In this document: in pieces, positions 16,114 through 24,735 of the stretch
Layout of the letters: every line of letters begins with the position of its first letter
Numbering within the stretch: the first letter of the stretch is position 1
Assembly: GCA_900102115.1 (NCBI GenBank)
Contig: FNAW01000008.1
Coordinates: 1 to 64,000 of the forward strand
Reading direction: 5' to 3'
Source of the DNA: Blastococcus fimeti
GTDB lineage: Bacteria > Actinomycetota > Actinomycetes > Mycobacteriales > Geodermatophilaceae
Length of the DNA: 64,000 nt
Position numbers and translations under genes: made by a program
Notes under the pieces: model-generated
The model's database searches: none
What the model was told of the DNA's origin: nothing
The model's input: only the letters and a program-made list of their open reading frames with translations

Positions 16114-16119
16114 TAGCGT
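16114..16119 (+). promoter_or_regulatory. leaderless -10 box of the holin-like gene
   Basis: TAGCGT, 6 nt upstream of the GTG start at 16126. Confidence 0.45.
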
Positions 16120-16125
16120 CGCGGC

Positions 16126-16497
16126 GTGATCAAGTTCCTGCTCAAGGTGGTCATCCTCGGCGCGGTCTTCTACGGGCTGACCTACTTCGAGGTGCTCCCG
16201 GGCCTCGACGTCGACCCGAACCCGGACGGGCCGCTCGGCGAGTACGGCACCTACCTGTGGATCGGGCTGATCTTCGGCGTCGTCAACGCGATCGCCGGCC
16301 CGGTCCTGCGGTTGCTGTCGCTGCCCTTCGTGCTGCTGACGCTGGGCCTGTTCCTGCTGGTCATCAACGCGGCCCTGCTGGGGCTCACGGCGGCGATCAC
16401 CGACCGGCTCTCCGTCGACGGGTTCGGCACCGCGGTCATCGGCGGCCTGATCCTCGCGATCGCCGGCTGGGCCGCCGACCAGGTCCTGGACCGCTGA
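16126..16497 (+). CDS. phage holin family (four-helix superfamily IV) membrane protein
   Basis: A 123-aa integral membrane protein with four hydrophobic helices at about 3-20, 45-62, 65-88 and 98-116. The conserved loop VNAIAGPVLRLLSLPF is typical of the mycobacterial four-TM holin family (Phage_holin_4_2). Despite the name, these are widespread chromosomal genes and no phage genes are nearby. The role is unknown, possibly envelope-related. It has a GTG start with a TAGCGT -10 box 6 nt before it and a CTAG-rich dyad region upstream, shared with the divergent AAA ATPase. Confidence 0.85.
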   Translation: MIKFLLKVVILGAVFYGLTYFEVLPGLDVDPNPDGPLGEYGTYLWIGLIFGVVNAIAGPVLRLLSLPFVLLTLGLFLLVINAALLGLTAAITDRLSVDGFGTAVIGGLILAIAGWAADQVLDR

Positions 16498-16533
16498 CCC
16501 CCGCGTCGCCGGGCCGGGGCGCCCCGGGCGCAG

Positions 16534-16539
16534 TAGCGT
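16534..16539 (+). promoter_or_regulatory. leaderless -10 box of the glutamate dehydrogenase gene
   Basis: TAGCGT, 7 nt upstream of the ATG at 16547; the same hexamer precedes the previous gene. Confidence 0.45.
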
Positions 16540-16546
16540 CCGGGAC

Positions 16547-19500
16547 ATGGCGAGCACGTCCGGCTCCCTGACCGAGTTGGCCGCCCTGGAGGCCGCCCGC
16601 GAGGAGAAGCGGCGGCTGCTCGAGCAGGCCGCCCGGGCGGCGGTCGACGAGCTCGGTCCGGACGCCGACTACCCCGCGGGCTGCACCGCCGACGACGTGC
16701 CGGCGCTGCTGCGCCGGTACTACTGGAGCGAACCCTCGGCCGAGGTGCTCGCCCGCGCACCGCGCGAGCTCGCCGCCCTGGCGCTGGGCCACGTGGCGGC
16801 CGCCCGGACCCGGCCCCCCGGCGCGGCGCTGGTGGACGTCGTGCGGTCGCCCGACGGCGTGGCCGTCCTGCGGCTGGCGATCGACGACATGCCGTTCCTC
16901 GTCGACTCGGTCACCGCCGAGGTCGTCCGGCAGGGCGTCGCGATCGCGCACGTGGTGCACCCGGTGATCGTGGTCCGCCGCGACCTGCGTGGGCGGCTGC
17001 TCGCCTTCTGCGACAGCGGCACCCCCGGGGGCTGCGGCCCCGACGCCCTCGCGGAGTCGTGGATGGCGGTGGTCCTCGACGGCCCGCTGGACGACGAGGC
17101 GCAGGGCGACCTGGTCACCGGCCTGCGCACCGTCCTCGACGACGTCCGCGCCGTGCACGAGGACGGCCCGCGGCTGCGCGCCCGGCTGCTGGACCTCGCG
17201 GCCACGCTCGACGGGCTCGCGCCCGGCGAGGTCACCGACCCCGCCGACGACCCCCAGGAGGCGGCCGAGCTGCTGCGCTGGCTGGCCGAGGGCAACGTCG
17301 TCCTGCTCGGCGCCCGTGACGTCGACCTGGCCGCGGGGGAGGAGCCCCCGTCCCCCCGGCCCGTGCCCGGCAGCGGGCTCGGCGTGCTGCGCAGCGACAC
17401 CGACCAGAGCGCGACCTCGGCGACCCCCGAGGCGGCGCAGGTGCCCGGCCGGCACCTGCTCACCGTGACCAAGGCCGACGTCCGCTCGTCGGTGCACCGT
17501 CGGGCCTGGCTGGACCTGATCGCCGTCACCGTTCCCCGGGCGGCCGGCGCCGGAGCCCGGCAGCACCGGTTCGTCGGGCTCTTCCCGTCGTCGGCGTACA
17601 CCGCCGGCGTGCTGGACGTGCCGCTGGTGCGGCGCCGGGTCGCCGAGGTCGTCGCCCGAGCGGGCGTGCCCGCCGACAGCCACACCGGCAAGGAGCTGCT
17701 GCAGGTCCTGGAGACCTATCCCCGGGACGAGCTGTTCCAGCTCGGCGCGGACGAGCTGCTGCCGGTGGCCGACGCCGTCCTGCACCTGCAGGAGCGCCGC
17801 CAGACCCGGCTGTTCCTGCGGCAGGACCCGACCGGCCGGTTCTGGTCCGCGGTCGTCTACCTGCCCCGCGACCGGTACACGACCGCCGTCCGCCTGGCGA
17901 TGCAGCAGCTGCTGCTCGAGCGGCTCGGCGGCACGGGCATCGAGTTCACCGCCCGGTCCACCGAGTCGGTACTGGCCCGGCTGCACTTCGTCGTCCGCCT
18001 GCCGGTCAGCCGCAGCGGGCCGGCGTCGCCGGCCGCCGTCGACGCCGACGCGCTGCAGGCCGACCTCGCAGCCCGGGCCCGCAGCTGGACCGACGACCTC
18101 GCCGACGCGCTCACCGTTCGCCACGGCGTGGAGGGGGAGCGGCTGTTCGCCCGCGTCGCCGACGCCTTTCCGGCCGCCTACCAGGAGGACTTCGCGGCCG
18201 AGCGGGCCGTGGACGACCTCGCGACGCTCGACGGGCTGACCGAGGGGCAGCTCGCGCTGCGGTTGTGGACGCCGGCCGGCGCCGGCCCGGGGGAGCGGCG
18301 GCTCACGGTGTACCGGGTGGGGGAGCGGCTGCTGCTCTCGGACGTGCTCCCGCTGCTGCAGCACATGGGCGTCTCCGTCGTCGACGAGCGGCCCTACGAG
18401 ATCGACCGGATCGGCGCCCCGCTGTCCTGGATCTACGACTTCGGGCTGACCCTGTCCCCGACCACCGGCCCCACTGCCGATCTACCGCTGCTGCGCTCGC
18501 TGCCCGAGCGGTTCACCGACGCGCTCGACGCGGTGTGGCGCGGCGAGGCAGAGGACGACGGCCTGGGTGCGCTGGTGCTGCTCGCCGGGCTGAACTGGCG
18601 GCAGGTCGGCGTCGTCCGGGCCTACGTGCAGTGGCTGCGCCAGGCCGGACTGCCCTTCAGCCAGGCCTACGTCGAGTCGACGCTGGCCGGGCACCCCGAC
18701 GTCGTGTCCCGGCTGGTGGCGCTGTTCGAGGCGCGCTTCTCCCCGCGGGTGGCCGGCGGCCGGGAGGAGCGGCAGGCGGTGCTCGCCGAGTCGCTGCGGC
18801 AGTCGATCGGCGAGGTCGCCTCGCTCGACGCCGACCGGGTGCTCTCCTCGCTGCTGGCCGCGATCACCGCCACCCAGCGGACGACGTACTACGCGATGTC
18901 CGCCCCGCCGTACCCCGTCCTGGCGCTCAAGCTGGACCCGGCGTCCGTGCCCGACCTGCCCGAACCCCGGCCGGCGCGGGAGGTCTGGGTCAGCTCGCCG
19001 CGCGTCATGGGGATCCACCTGCGGTTCGGCGCGGTCGCCCGGGGCGGGCTGCGCTGGTCCGACCGCCGCGAGGACCTGCGCACCGAGGTGCTCGGCCTGG
19101 TCAAGGCGCAGATGGTGAAGAACACCGTCATCGTGCCGACCGGCGCCAAGGGCGGCTTCGTCGTGAAGCGGCCGCCCGCCGACCCCTCGCGCGAGGCCCA
19201 ACTCGCCGAGGGGCAGGCCTGCTACCGGATCTTCATCGGGGCGCTGTTGTCGCTCACCGACAACCTGTCCGACGGCGCGATCGTGCCGGCGGAGCGCGTC
19301 GTCCGGCACGACGGCGACGACACCTACCTGGTGGTCGCCGCCGACAAGGGGACGGCGACCTTCTCGGACCTGGCCAACTCCATCGCGCTCGAGCGCGGCT
19401 ACTGGCTGGGCGACGCCTTCGCCTCCGGTGGCTCGGTCGGCTACGACCACAAGGCGATGGGCATCACCGCCCGCGGCGCCTGGGAGTCGGTCACCCGGCA

Positions 19501-21499
19501 CTTCCGCGAGCTCGACCTCGACGTCCAGCGGCAGGAGTTCACCGTCGTCGGCATCGGCGACATGTCCGGCGACGTCTTCGGCAACGGGATGCTGCTGTCC
19601 GAGCACATCCGGCTCGTGGCCGCCTTCGACCACCGGCACGTGTTCGTCGACCCGGCGCCGGACGCGGCGGCGTCCTTCGCCGAGCGGCAGCGGCTGTTCG
19701 CGCTGCCGCGCTCGTCGTGGGCCGACTACGACCCGGGCCTGATCAGCGGTGGCGGCGGGGTGTGGCCGCGGACGGCGAAGTCGGTGCCGGTGTCGGCGCC
19801 GATGCGCCGGGCGCTCGGGCTGGACGGCGCCGTCGGCTCGCTCAGCCCGGAGGCGCTGATCCGCGCGATCCTGCTGGCGCCGGTGGACCTGCTGTTCAAC
19901 GGCGGCATCGGCACGTACGTGAAGGCGGCGGGGGAGAGCGCCGCCGACGTGGGGGACAAGGCCAACGACGCCGTCCGGGTGGACGGCGGGCAGCTGCGCG
20001 CCCGGGTGGTCGGGGAGGGCGGCAACCTCGGGCTCACCCAGCGCGGCCGGATCGAGTACGCCCTGGCCGGCGGACGGGTGAACACCGACGCCATCGACAA
20101 CTCCGCCGGCGTCGACACCTCCGACCACGAGGTCAACATCAAGATCGCGCTCAACGCGGTCGTGGACGCCGGCGGGCTGGACCCCGCGGGCCGCGCGGCA
20201 CTGCTGCAGGAGATGACCGACGACGTCGCCGCCGCGGTCCTCACCGACAACTACGCCCAGAACGCCGCGCTCGCCGGCGAGAGCAGCTCGGCGCGCAGCC
20301 TGCTCGACGCGCACGAGCGGTTCATGGCGGCGTTGGTGCGCAGCGGCCGGCTGGTCCGCACCGTCGAGGCGCTGCCCGACGACCGGCAGCTGGCCGAGCG
20401 GCGCCGGGACGGCCAGCGGCTCACCGGCCCGGAGCTCTCAGTGCTGCTCGCCTACGCCAAGCTCGACACCGACGCGGCGGTGCTCGGCTCCTCGCTGCCG
20501 GACGACCCTGCTTTCGGCCACCTGCTCGCCGACTACTTCCCCGCCGCGCTGCGGGAGCGGTTCCCCGACGCGATCGCCGGGCACCCGCTGCGGCGCGAGA
20601 TCGTCGCGACGGCCCTGACCAACCGGTCGGTGAACGTCGCCGGGGTGACCGGTCTCTACCGGCTGGCGGAGGAGACCGGCGTCCCGGCCGCGACGGTCGT
20701 CCGGGCGCACGCGATCGCCCGCGCCGTCTTCGCCGTCGACCGGCTGTGGGACGCCCCCCGCCCGCTGGACAACCGGGTGCCGGCCGCCGTCCAGGTCGAG
20801 CTGCGCGAGGAGGCGACCCGGCTCGCCGAGCGGGGCGCCCGCTGGCTGCTGCGGCAGCGCGACGTCACCGCCGAGCCGACCGTCCCGCTCGGGACCGTGA
20901 CGGAACGGTTCGGGCCTCCGGTCGCGGCCGTCCGGGCCGGGTTGCCGGGCTGGCTGCTGGGTGCGGAGGCCGAGGCGTTCGCGGCTCGGGCGGCGCGACT
21001 GCGCGACGCCGGGGTGCCGGACGAGCTGGCGGCCGAGGTGGCCGCGGCGCCGCTCATGCCCGCCGCGCTGGACCTGGCCGTCGTCGCGGAGCGGACCGGC
21101 GCGCCGGTCGAGCTCGCCGGGCGGGTGATGCAGTGCCTGGCCGAGCGGCTCGGGCTGGTACCGCTGCGCGAGCTGGTGGTCGCACTGCCCCGCGACCGGC
21201 GGTGGCCCTCGATGGCCCGGGCGTCGCTCCGCGACGACCTCGCGCTCGAGCAGGCCTCGCTCACCGAGGACGTGCTCGCCCTGCGCACCGGGGACGACGA
21301 CGACCCGCAGGCCCTGGTGGCGACCTGGGTCGAGGGGTGGGATGCCGCCCAGGCGCGCGCCGCCGCCCAGCTGGCCGACATCGCCGGCGGGGCCCGGCAG
21401 GAGCTGGCCGAGCTGCTCGTGGCGGTGCGCACCCTGCGCGGTCTGCGCCGACGCCGCGCGGCCCGCCGCGTCCCCCGCCCCGCCGGGCAGCAGGAGTGA
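16547..21499 (+). CDS. gdh: NAD-specific glutamate dehydrogenase, 180-kDa class
   Basis: Oxidatively deaminates L-glutamate to 2-oxoglutarate with NAD+, feeding carbon from amino acids into the TCA cycle. The 1650-aa length matches the large (L180) class known from Streptomyces and Pseudomonas. Seen: a long N-terminal region with ACT-like modules (MPFLVDSVTAEVVRQGVAIA), a central catalytic core with RGGLRWSDRREDLRTEV and the substrate-binding Lys in VPTGAKGGFVVK, a nucleotide-binding segment with GIGDMSGDVFGNGML, and a C-terminal helical domain with VNIKIALNAVVDAGGL. The ATG start has a TAGCGT -10 box 7 nt upstream. The gene appears intact and monocistronic. Confidence 0.95.
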   Translation: MASTSGSLTELAALEAAREEKRRLLEQAARAAVDELGPDADYPAGCTADDVPALLRRYYWSEPSAEVLARAPRELAALALGHVAAARTRPPGAALVDVVRSPDGVAVLRLAIDDMPFLVDSVTAEVVRQGVAIAHVVHPVIVVRRDLRGRLLAFCDSGTPGGCGPDALAESWMAVVLDGPLDDEAQGDLVTGLRTVLDDVRAVHEDGPRLRARLLDLAATLDGLAPGEVTDPADDPQEAAELLRWLAEGNVVLLGARDVDLAAGEEPPSPRPVPGSGLGVLRSDTDQSATSATPEAAQVPGRHLLTVTKADVRSSVHRRAWLDLIAVTVPRAAGAGARQHRFVGLFPSSAYTAGVLDVPLVRRRVAEVVARAGVPADSHTGKELLQVLETYPRDELFQLGADELLPVADAVLHLQERRQTRLFLRQDPTGRFWSAVVYLPRDRYTTAVRLAMQQLLLERLGGTGIEFTARSTESVLARLHFVVRLPVSRSGPASPAAVDADALQADLAARARSWTDDLADALTVRHGVEGERLFARVADAFPAAYQEDFAAERAVDDLATLDGLTEGQLALRLWTPAGAGPGERRLTVYRVGERLLLSDVLPLLQHMGVSVVDERPYEIDRIGAPLSWIYDFGLTLSPTTGPTADLPLLRSLPERFTDALDAVWRGEAEDDGLGALVLLAGLNWRQVGVVRAYVQWLRQAGLPFSQAYVESTLAGHPDVVSRLVALFEARFSPRVAGGREERQAVLAESLRQSIGEVASLDADRVLSSLLAAITATQRTTYYAMSAPPYPVLALKLDPASVPDLPEPRPAREVWVSSPRVMGIHLRFGAVARGGLRWSDRREDLRTEVLGLVKAQMVKNTVIVPTGAKGGFVVKRPPADPSREAQLAEGQACYRIFIGALLSLTDNLSDGAIVPAERVVRHDGDDTYLVVAADKGTATFSDLANSIALERGYWLGDAFASGGSVGYDHKAMGITARGAWESVTRHFRELDLDVQRQEFTVVGIGDMSGDVFGNGMLLSEHIRLVAAFDHRHVFVDPAPDAAASFAERQRLFALPRSSWADYDPGLISGGGGVWPRTAKSVPVSAPMRRALGLDGAVGSLSPEALIRAILLAPVDLLFNGGIGTYVKAAGESAADVGDKANDAVRVDGGQLRARVVGEGGNLGLTQRGRIEYALAGGRVNTDAIDNSAGVDTSDHEVNIKIALNAVVDAGGLDPAGRAALLQEMTDDVAAAVLTDNYAQNAALAGESSSARSLLDAHERFMAALVRSGRLVRTVEALPDDRQLAERRRDGQRLTGPELSVLLAYAKLDTDAAVLGSSLPDDPAFGHLLADYFPAALRERFPDAIAGHPLRREIVATALTNRSVNVAGVTGLYRLAEETGVPAATVVRAHAIARAVFAVDRLWDAPRPLDNRVPAAVQVELREEATRLAERGARWLLRQRDVTAEPTVPLGTVTERFGPPVAAVRAGLPGWLLGAEAEAFAARAARLRDAGVPDELAAEVAAAPLMPAALDLAVVAERTGAPVELAGRVMQCLAERLGLVPLRELVVALPRDRRWPSMARASLRDDLALEQASLTEDVLALRTGDDDDPQALVATWVEGWDAAQARAAAQLADIAGGARQELAELLVAVRTLRGLRRRRAARRVPRPAGQQE

Positions 21500-21523
21500 G
21501 CGCGCTAACCCGCTCTGGCCCCA

Positions 21524-21541
21524 TCTAGCGCCGACGCTAGA
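21524..21541. repeat. TCTAGCG-CCGA-CGCTAGA dyad between convergent genes
   Basis: A perfect 7-bp inverted repeat with a 4-nt loop. It shares the TCTAG-N8-CTAGA pattern of the two dyads near the AAA ATPase, and TAGAA follows at a similar distance as in the first of them. It may act as a hairpin terminator or as a third binding site. Confidence 0.45.
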
Positions 21542-21556
21542 GAGTCGTAGAAGCGG

Positions 21557-22978
21557 TCAGAGGACCGGGCGGCGCTCGCCGAAGCGGGTGGCCTGTTCGA
21601 AGGCGTGGCCCACCTCGAGCACCCGGTGGTCGGCGCGGGGCGGGCCGACGATCTGCAGCCCCACCGGCAACCCGTCGGGCGTGAAGCCGCCCGGCACGGA
21701 CAGCGCCGGACAACCGGTGGGGGAGAGCAGCGTGCAGGACCGCATCCACGCGAGGTAGTCCGCCTGCGGCTCCCCGGCGATCTCCGTCGGGTACTCCAGC
21801 TCCACCGGGAACGGCAGCACCTGGGTCGTGGGTGCGAGGAGCACGTCGTACCGGCCGAAGAACTCGACCACCCGCTCGTGCAGCGTCGTGTGCAGGCGCT
21901 CGGCGCGGGCCAGGTCGGCGCCGGTGAGCCGCGCCCCCATCGCCGCGTTCCAGCGGATGGACTCCTTCACCTGGTCCGGATGGCGGCGCACGAGCTCGCT
22001 GAACGAGGCGTCGAACAGCCAGGCCCGCAGCGTGCCGAACACCTCGTCGGCTCCGGAGAGGTCGGGGCAGTCCTCGCTGACGCGCGCACCCAGCGCCTCG
22101 AACACCGGGAGGGACGCCGACAGCACCGAGCCGATCGCCGGATCCACCGTCACCCGGCCACCCAGGTCCGGCGCCCAGGCGACCCGCAGGCCGTCGAGCC
22201 GCTCCGGCAGGGGTGCGGCCAAGCCGGCCGGGTCGTCGGAGAGCGAGATCGGCACCCGCGGGTCGGGGCCGGCCAGCACGGAGAGCTGCAACGCCACGTC
22301 GGCGACGGTCCGGCCCAGCGGACCCTGCACCGACAGGGTCGACCAGGCCATCGGCGCCGGCCAGGTGGGCACCCGTCCCGGCGTCGGGCGCAGACCGACG
22401 ACGTTGCAGAACGCCGCCGGGTTGCGCAGCGAACCGCCCATGTCGCTGCCCTCGGCCAGCGGCACGAAGCCGGCCGCCAGCGCCGCCGCGGCGCCGCCGG
22501 AGGAACCCCCGGCGGACAGCCCGTGTCGGTAGGGGTTGTGCGTCGCGCCGAACACCGGGTTGACGGTGTGCGACCCGGCCGCGAACTCGGGCACGTTGGT
22601 CTTGCCGATCCTGATCGCGCCCGCCGCCGCCAGCCGCGCCACCACCAGCTCGTCCTGCCGCGGCACGGTGTCCCGGTGCAGGGGCGACCCCCACGTCGTC
22701 CGCATGCCGCCGGTGGCGTGGGTGTCCTTGTGGGCGACCGGCAGACCGTGCAGGGGCCCGACGGGTCCGCCCCGGACGAGGGCCGCGTCAGCGGCGTCGG
22801 CGGCGGCCCGCGCCGCCTCGTCGTCCCTGGTGACGACGGCGTTGATCGCGCCGTCGTACCGGTCCAGCCGCGCCAGGTGCGCCTCCAGCAGCTCGCGCGC
22901 GGACACCTGACGGGAGCGCACCAGCGCGGCCAGCTCGGTGGCGGGGCGGGCGCACAGGTCGTCGTCGCCGGTGGTCAC
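21557..22978 (-). CDS. amidase-signature family hydrolase
   Basis: A 473-aa amidase hydrolysing C-N amide bonds by a Ser-cisSer-Lys triad. Seen: Lys in GLPVAHKDTHATGG, the Gly/Ser-rich loop SAGGSSGGAAAALAAG, and the nucleophile segment EGSDMGGSLRNPAAF. GTG 22978 is chosen because the usual amidase start falls there (VTTGDDDLCARPATELAALV); the frame is open upstream to 23053. It is cytoplasmic, with no signal peptide. It is not part of a gatCAB set, so tRNA amidotransfer is unlikely. The substrate is unknown. It is divergent from the DEAD-box helicase gene across about 80 bp. Confidence 0.9.
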   Translation of the reverse strand: MTTGDDDLCARPATELAALVRSRQVSARELLEAHLARLDRYDGAINAVVTRDDEAARAAADAADAALVRGGPVGPLHGLPVAHKDTHATGGMRTTWGSPLHRDTVPRQDELVVARLAAAGAIRIGKTNVPEFAAGSHTVNPVFGATHNPYRHGLSAGGSSGGAAAALAAGFVPLAEGSDMGGSLRNPAAFCNVVGLRPTPGRVPTWPAPMAWSTLSVQGPLGRTVADVALQLSVLAGPDPRVPISLSDDPAGLAAPLPERLDGLRVAWAPDLGGRVTVDPAIGSVLSASLPVFEALGARVSEDCPDLSGADEVFGTLRAWLFDASFSELVRRHPDQVKESIRWNAAMGARLTGADLARAERLHTTLHERVVEFFGRYDVLLAPTTQVLPFPVELEYPTEIAGEPQADYLAWMRSCTLLSPTGCPALSVPGGFTPDGLPVGLQIVGPPRADHRVLEVGHAFEQATRFGERRPVL

Positions 22979-23061
22979 CGGGCGAGCGTGCCAGGTAGCG
23001 CCGTCCCGCCGGTGCCGCCCGCGTGCGCCGCCGTGGGCCGGGGCAGGGACCATGGAGCGCG

Positions 23062-24735
23062 ATGAACACCGATCAGGACGGCCCCACCTTCGCCGAGCTC
23101 GGCCTGCGCCCCGAGCTGCTGCAGGCGCTCAGCACCCTCGGGTACGAGGAGCCCACCCCCATCCAGCTGGAGGCGATCCCGCTGGTGGTCGAGGGGCGCG
23201 ACCTGCTCGGCCAGGCCGCGACCGGCACCGGCAAGACCGCCGCCTTCTCGCTGCCGGTGCTGCAGCACCTCGAGGCGCACCGCTCGGGCCGCTCGCCGAT
23301 CGCGCTCGTGCTGGTGCCGACCCGCGAGCTGGCGGTGCAGGTGTCCGAGGCGTTCCACCGCTACGGCAAGGACCTCGGCGCCCGGGTGCTGCCGGTCTAC
23401 GGCGGTGCCCCGATCGTCCGCCAGCTCCGCTCGCTGGAGTCCGGTGTCGACGTCGTCGTCGCGACGCCCGGCCGCGCGCTGGACCTGCTGAACCGGGGCA
23501 GCCTGCGGCTCGACGAGATCGCCACCGTCGTGCTCGACGAGGCCGACGAGATGCTCGACATGGGCTTCGCCGAGGACCTCGACGCCATCCTGGACGCCAC
23601 GCCGGAGCAGCGGCAGACCGTGCTGTTCTCCGCCACGATGCCGCGCCGGCTCGACTCCCTGGCCCGCCGGCACCTGCGTGACCCGGCCCGCATCACGATC
23701 GCCAAGGAGCAGGCCCAGGCCGGCGAGGCGCCGCGGGTGCGGCAGACCGCCTACGTGGTCCCGCGCGGCGCCAAGCCCGCGGCCCTCGGCCGGATCCTGG
23801 ACATCGAGGCGCCGACCGCGGCCATCGTCTTCTGCCGCACGCGCGAGGAGGTCGACACCCTCACCGAGACGCTCAACGGCCGCGGCTACCGCGCCGAGCC
23901 GCTGCACGGCGGCATGAGCCAGGAGCAGCGGGACAAGGTCATGGGCCGGCTGCGCAGCGGGACTGCGGACCTGCTGGTCGCCACCGACGTCGCCGCCCGC
24001 GGCCTGGACATCGAGCAGCTGACCCACGTCGTCAACTACGACGTCCCCTCGGCACCGGAGTCCTACGTCCACCGGATCGGCCGGGTGGGCCGCGCCGGGC
24101 GCGAGGGCGTCGCGATCACTCTCGCCGAGCCGCGGGAGCACCGGCAGCTCAAGACCATCGAGAAGGTCGCCGGCGCGACCATCTCGGTGCAGACCGTGCC
24201 GACGGTCGCCGACCTCCGCACCCGCCGCCTGGACCTGACCCGCGCGGCGCTGCGGGAGAGCCTGCTCGGCGACGAGCTCGACCGCTTCCGGGTGGTCGTC
24301 GAGACCCTCGCCGACGAGTTCGACCTCATGGAGGTGGCGCTCGCGGCGGTCAAGCTGGCGCACGAGGCCGTCGGCGGGGCCGACGACGAGGAGGAGATCC
24401 CGCAGGTCGCGTTCCGGACCGAGCGGGACGCGGGGCGTGGCCCTGCGGGGCAGGGGAGCGGGCGCGGGGAGCGACCGGCCCGGCGCGTCCCGGGCGGACC
24501 GACGGCGCGGCTGTTCGTCGGTCTGGGCCGGGAGGCCGGCATCCGGCCCGGCGACCTCGTCGGCGCCATCACGGGGGAGACCGAGCTCCGGGGCAAGGAC
24601 ATCGGCTCGATCGAGATCCACCAGCGGTTCGCCCTGGTCGAGATCCCCGAGCCCGCGGCCGACGAGGTCGTGCAGGCGCTGCGCGCCACGATGATCAAGG
24701 GCCGGAAGGCCACGATCCGGCGCGACCGGGCCTAG
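23062..24735 (+). CDS. DEAD-box RNA helicase with C-terminal DbpA-type RNA-binding domain
   Basis: A 557-aa ATP-dependent RNA helicase of the CsdA/DeaD group, likely in ribosome assembly, RNA turnover or cold adaptation. Seen: Q-motif with FAELGL and PTPIQ, Walker A AATGTGKT near residue 52, PTRELAVQ, DEAD near residue 160, SAT, VATDVAARGLDI and HRIGRVGRAG. These are followed by a Gly/Arg-rich linker and a DbpA-like RRM (RLFVGLGREAGIRPGDLVGA) at the C-terminus. ATG 23062 is used; the frame is open upstream to 23023. The stop overlaps the stop of the convergent gene on one CTAG. Confidence 0.94.
   Translation: MNTDQDGPTFAELGLRPELLQALSTLGYEEPTPIQLEAIPLVVEGRDLLGQAATGTGKTAAFSLPVLQHLEAHRSGRSPIALVLVPTRELAVQVSEAFHRYGKDLGARVLPVYGGAPIVRQLRSLESGVDVVVATPGRALDLLNRGSLRLDEIATVVLDEADEMLDMGFAEDLDAILDATPEQRQTVLFSATMPRRLDSLARRHLRDPARITIAKEQAQAGEAPRVRQTAYVVPRGAKPAALGRILDIEAPTAAIVFCRTREEVDTLTETLNGRGYRAEPLHGGMSQEQRDKVMGRLRSGTADLLVATDVAARGLDIEQLTHVVNYDVPSAPESYVHRIGRVGRAGREGVAITLAEPREHRQLKTIEKVAGATISVQTVPTVADLRTRRLDLTRAALRESLLGDELDRFRVVVETLADEFDLMEVALAAVKLAHEAVGGADDEEEIPQVAFRTERDAGRGPAGQGSGRGERPARRVPGGPTARLFVGLGREAGIRPGDLVGAITGETELRGKDIGSIEIHQRFALVEIPEPAADEVVQALRATMIKGRKATIRRDRA

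Noticed and set aside
16126..16497. Possible prophage remnant suggested by the holin family name
   Set aside because: Chromosomal four-helix holin-family genes are common in actinobacteria. No lysin, capsid, integrase or attachment repeat is nearby.
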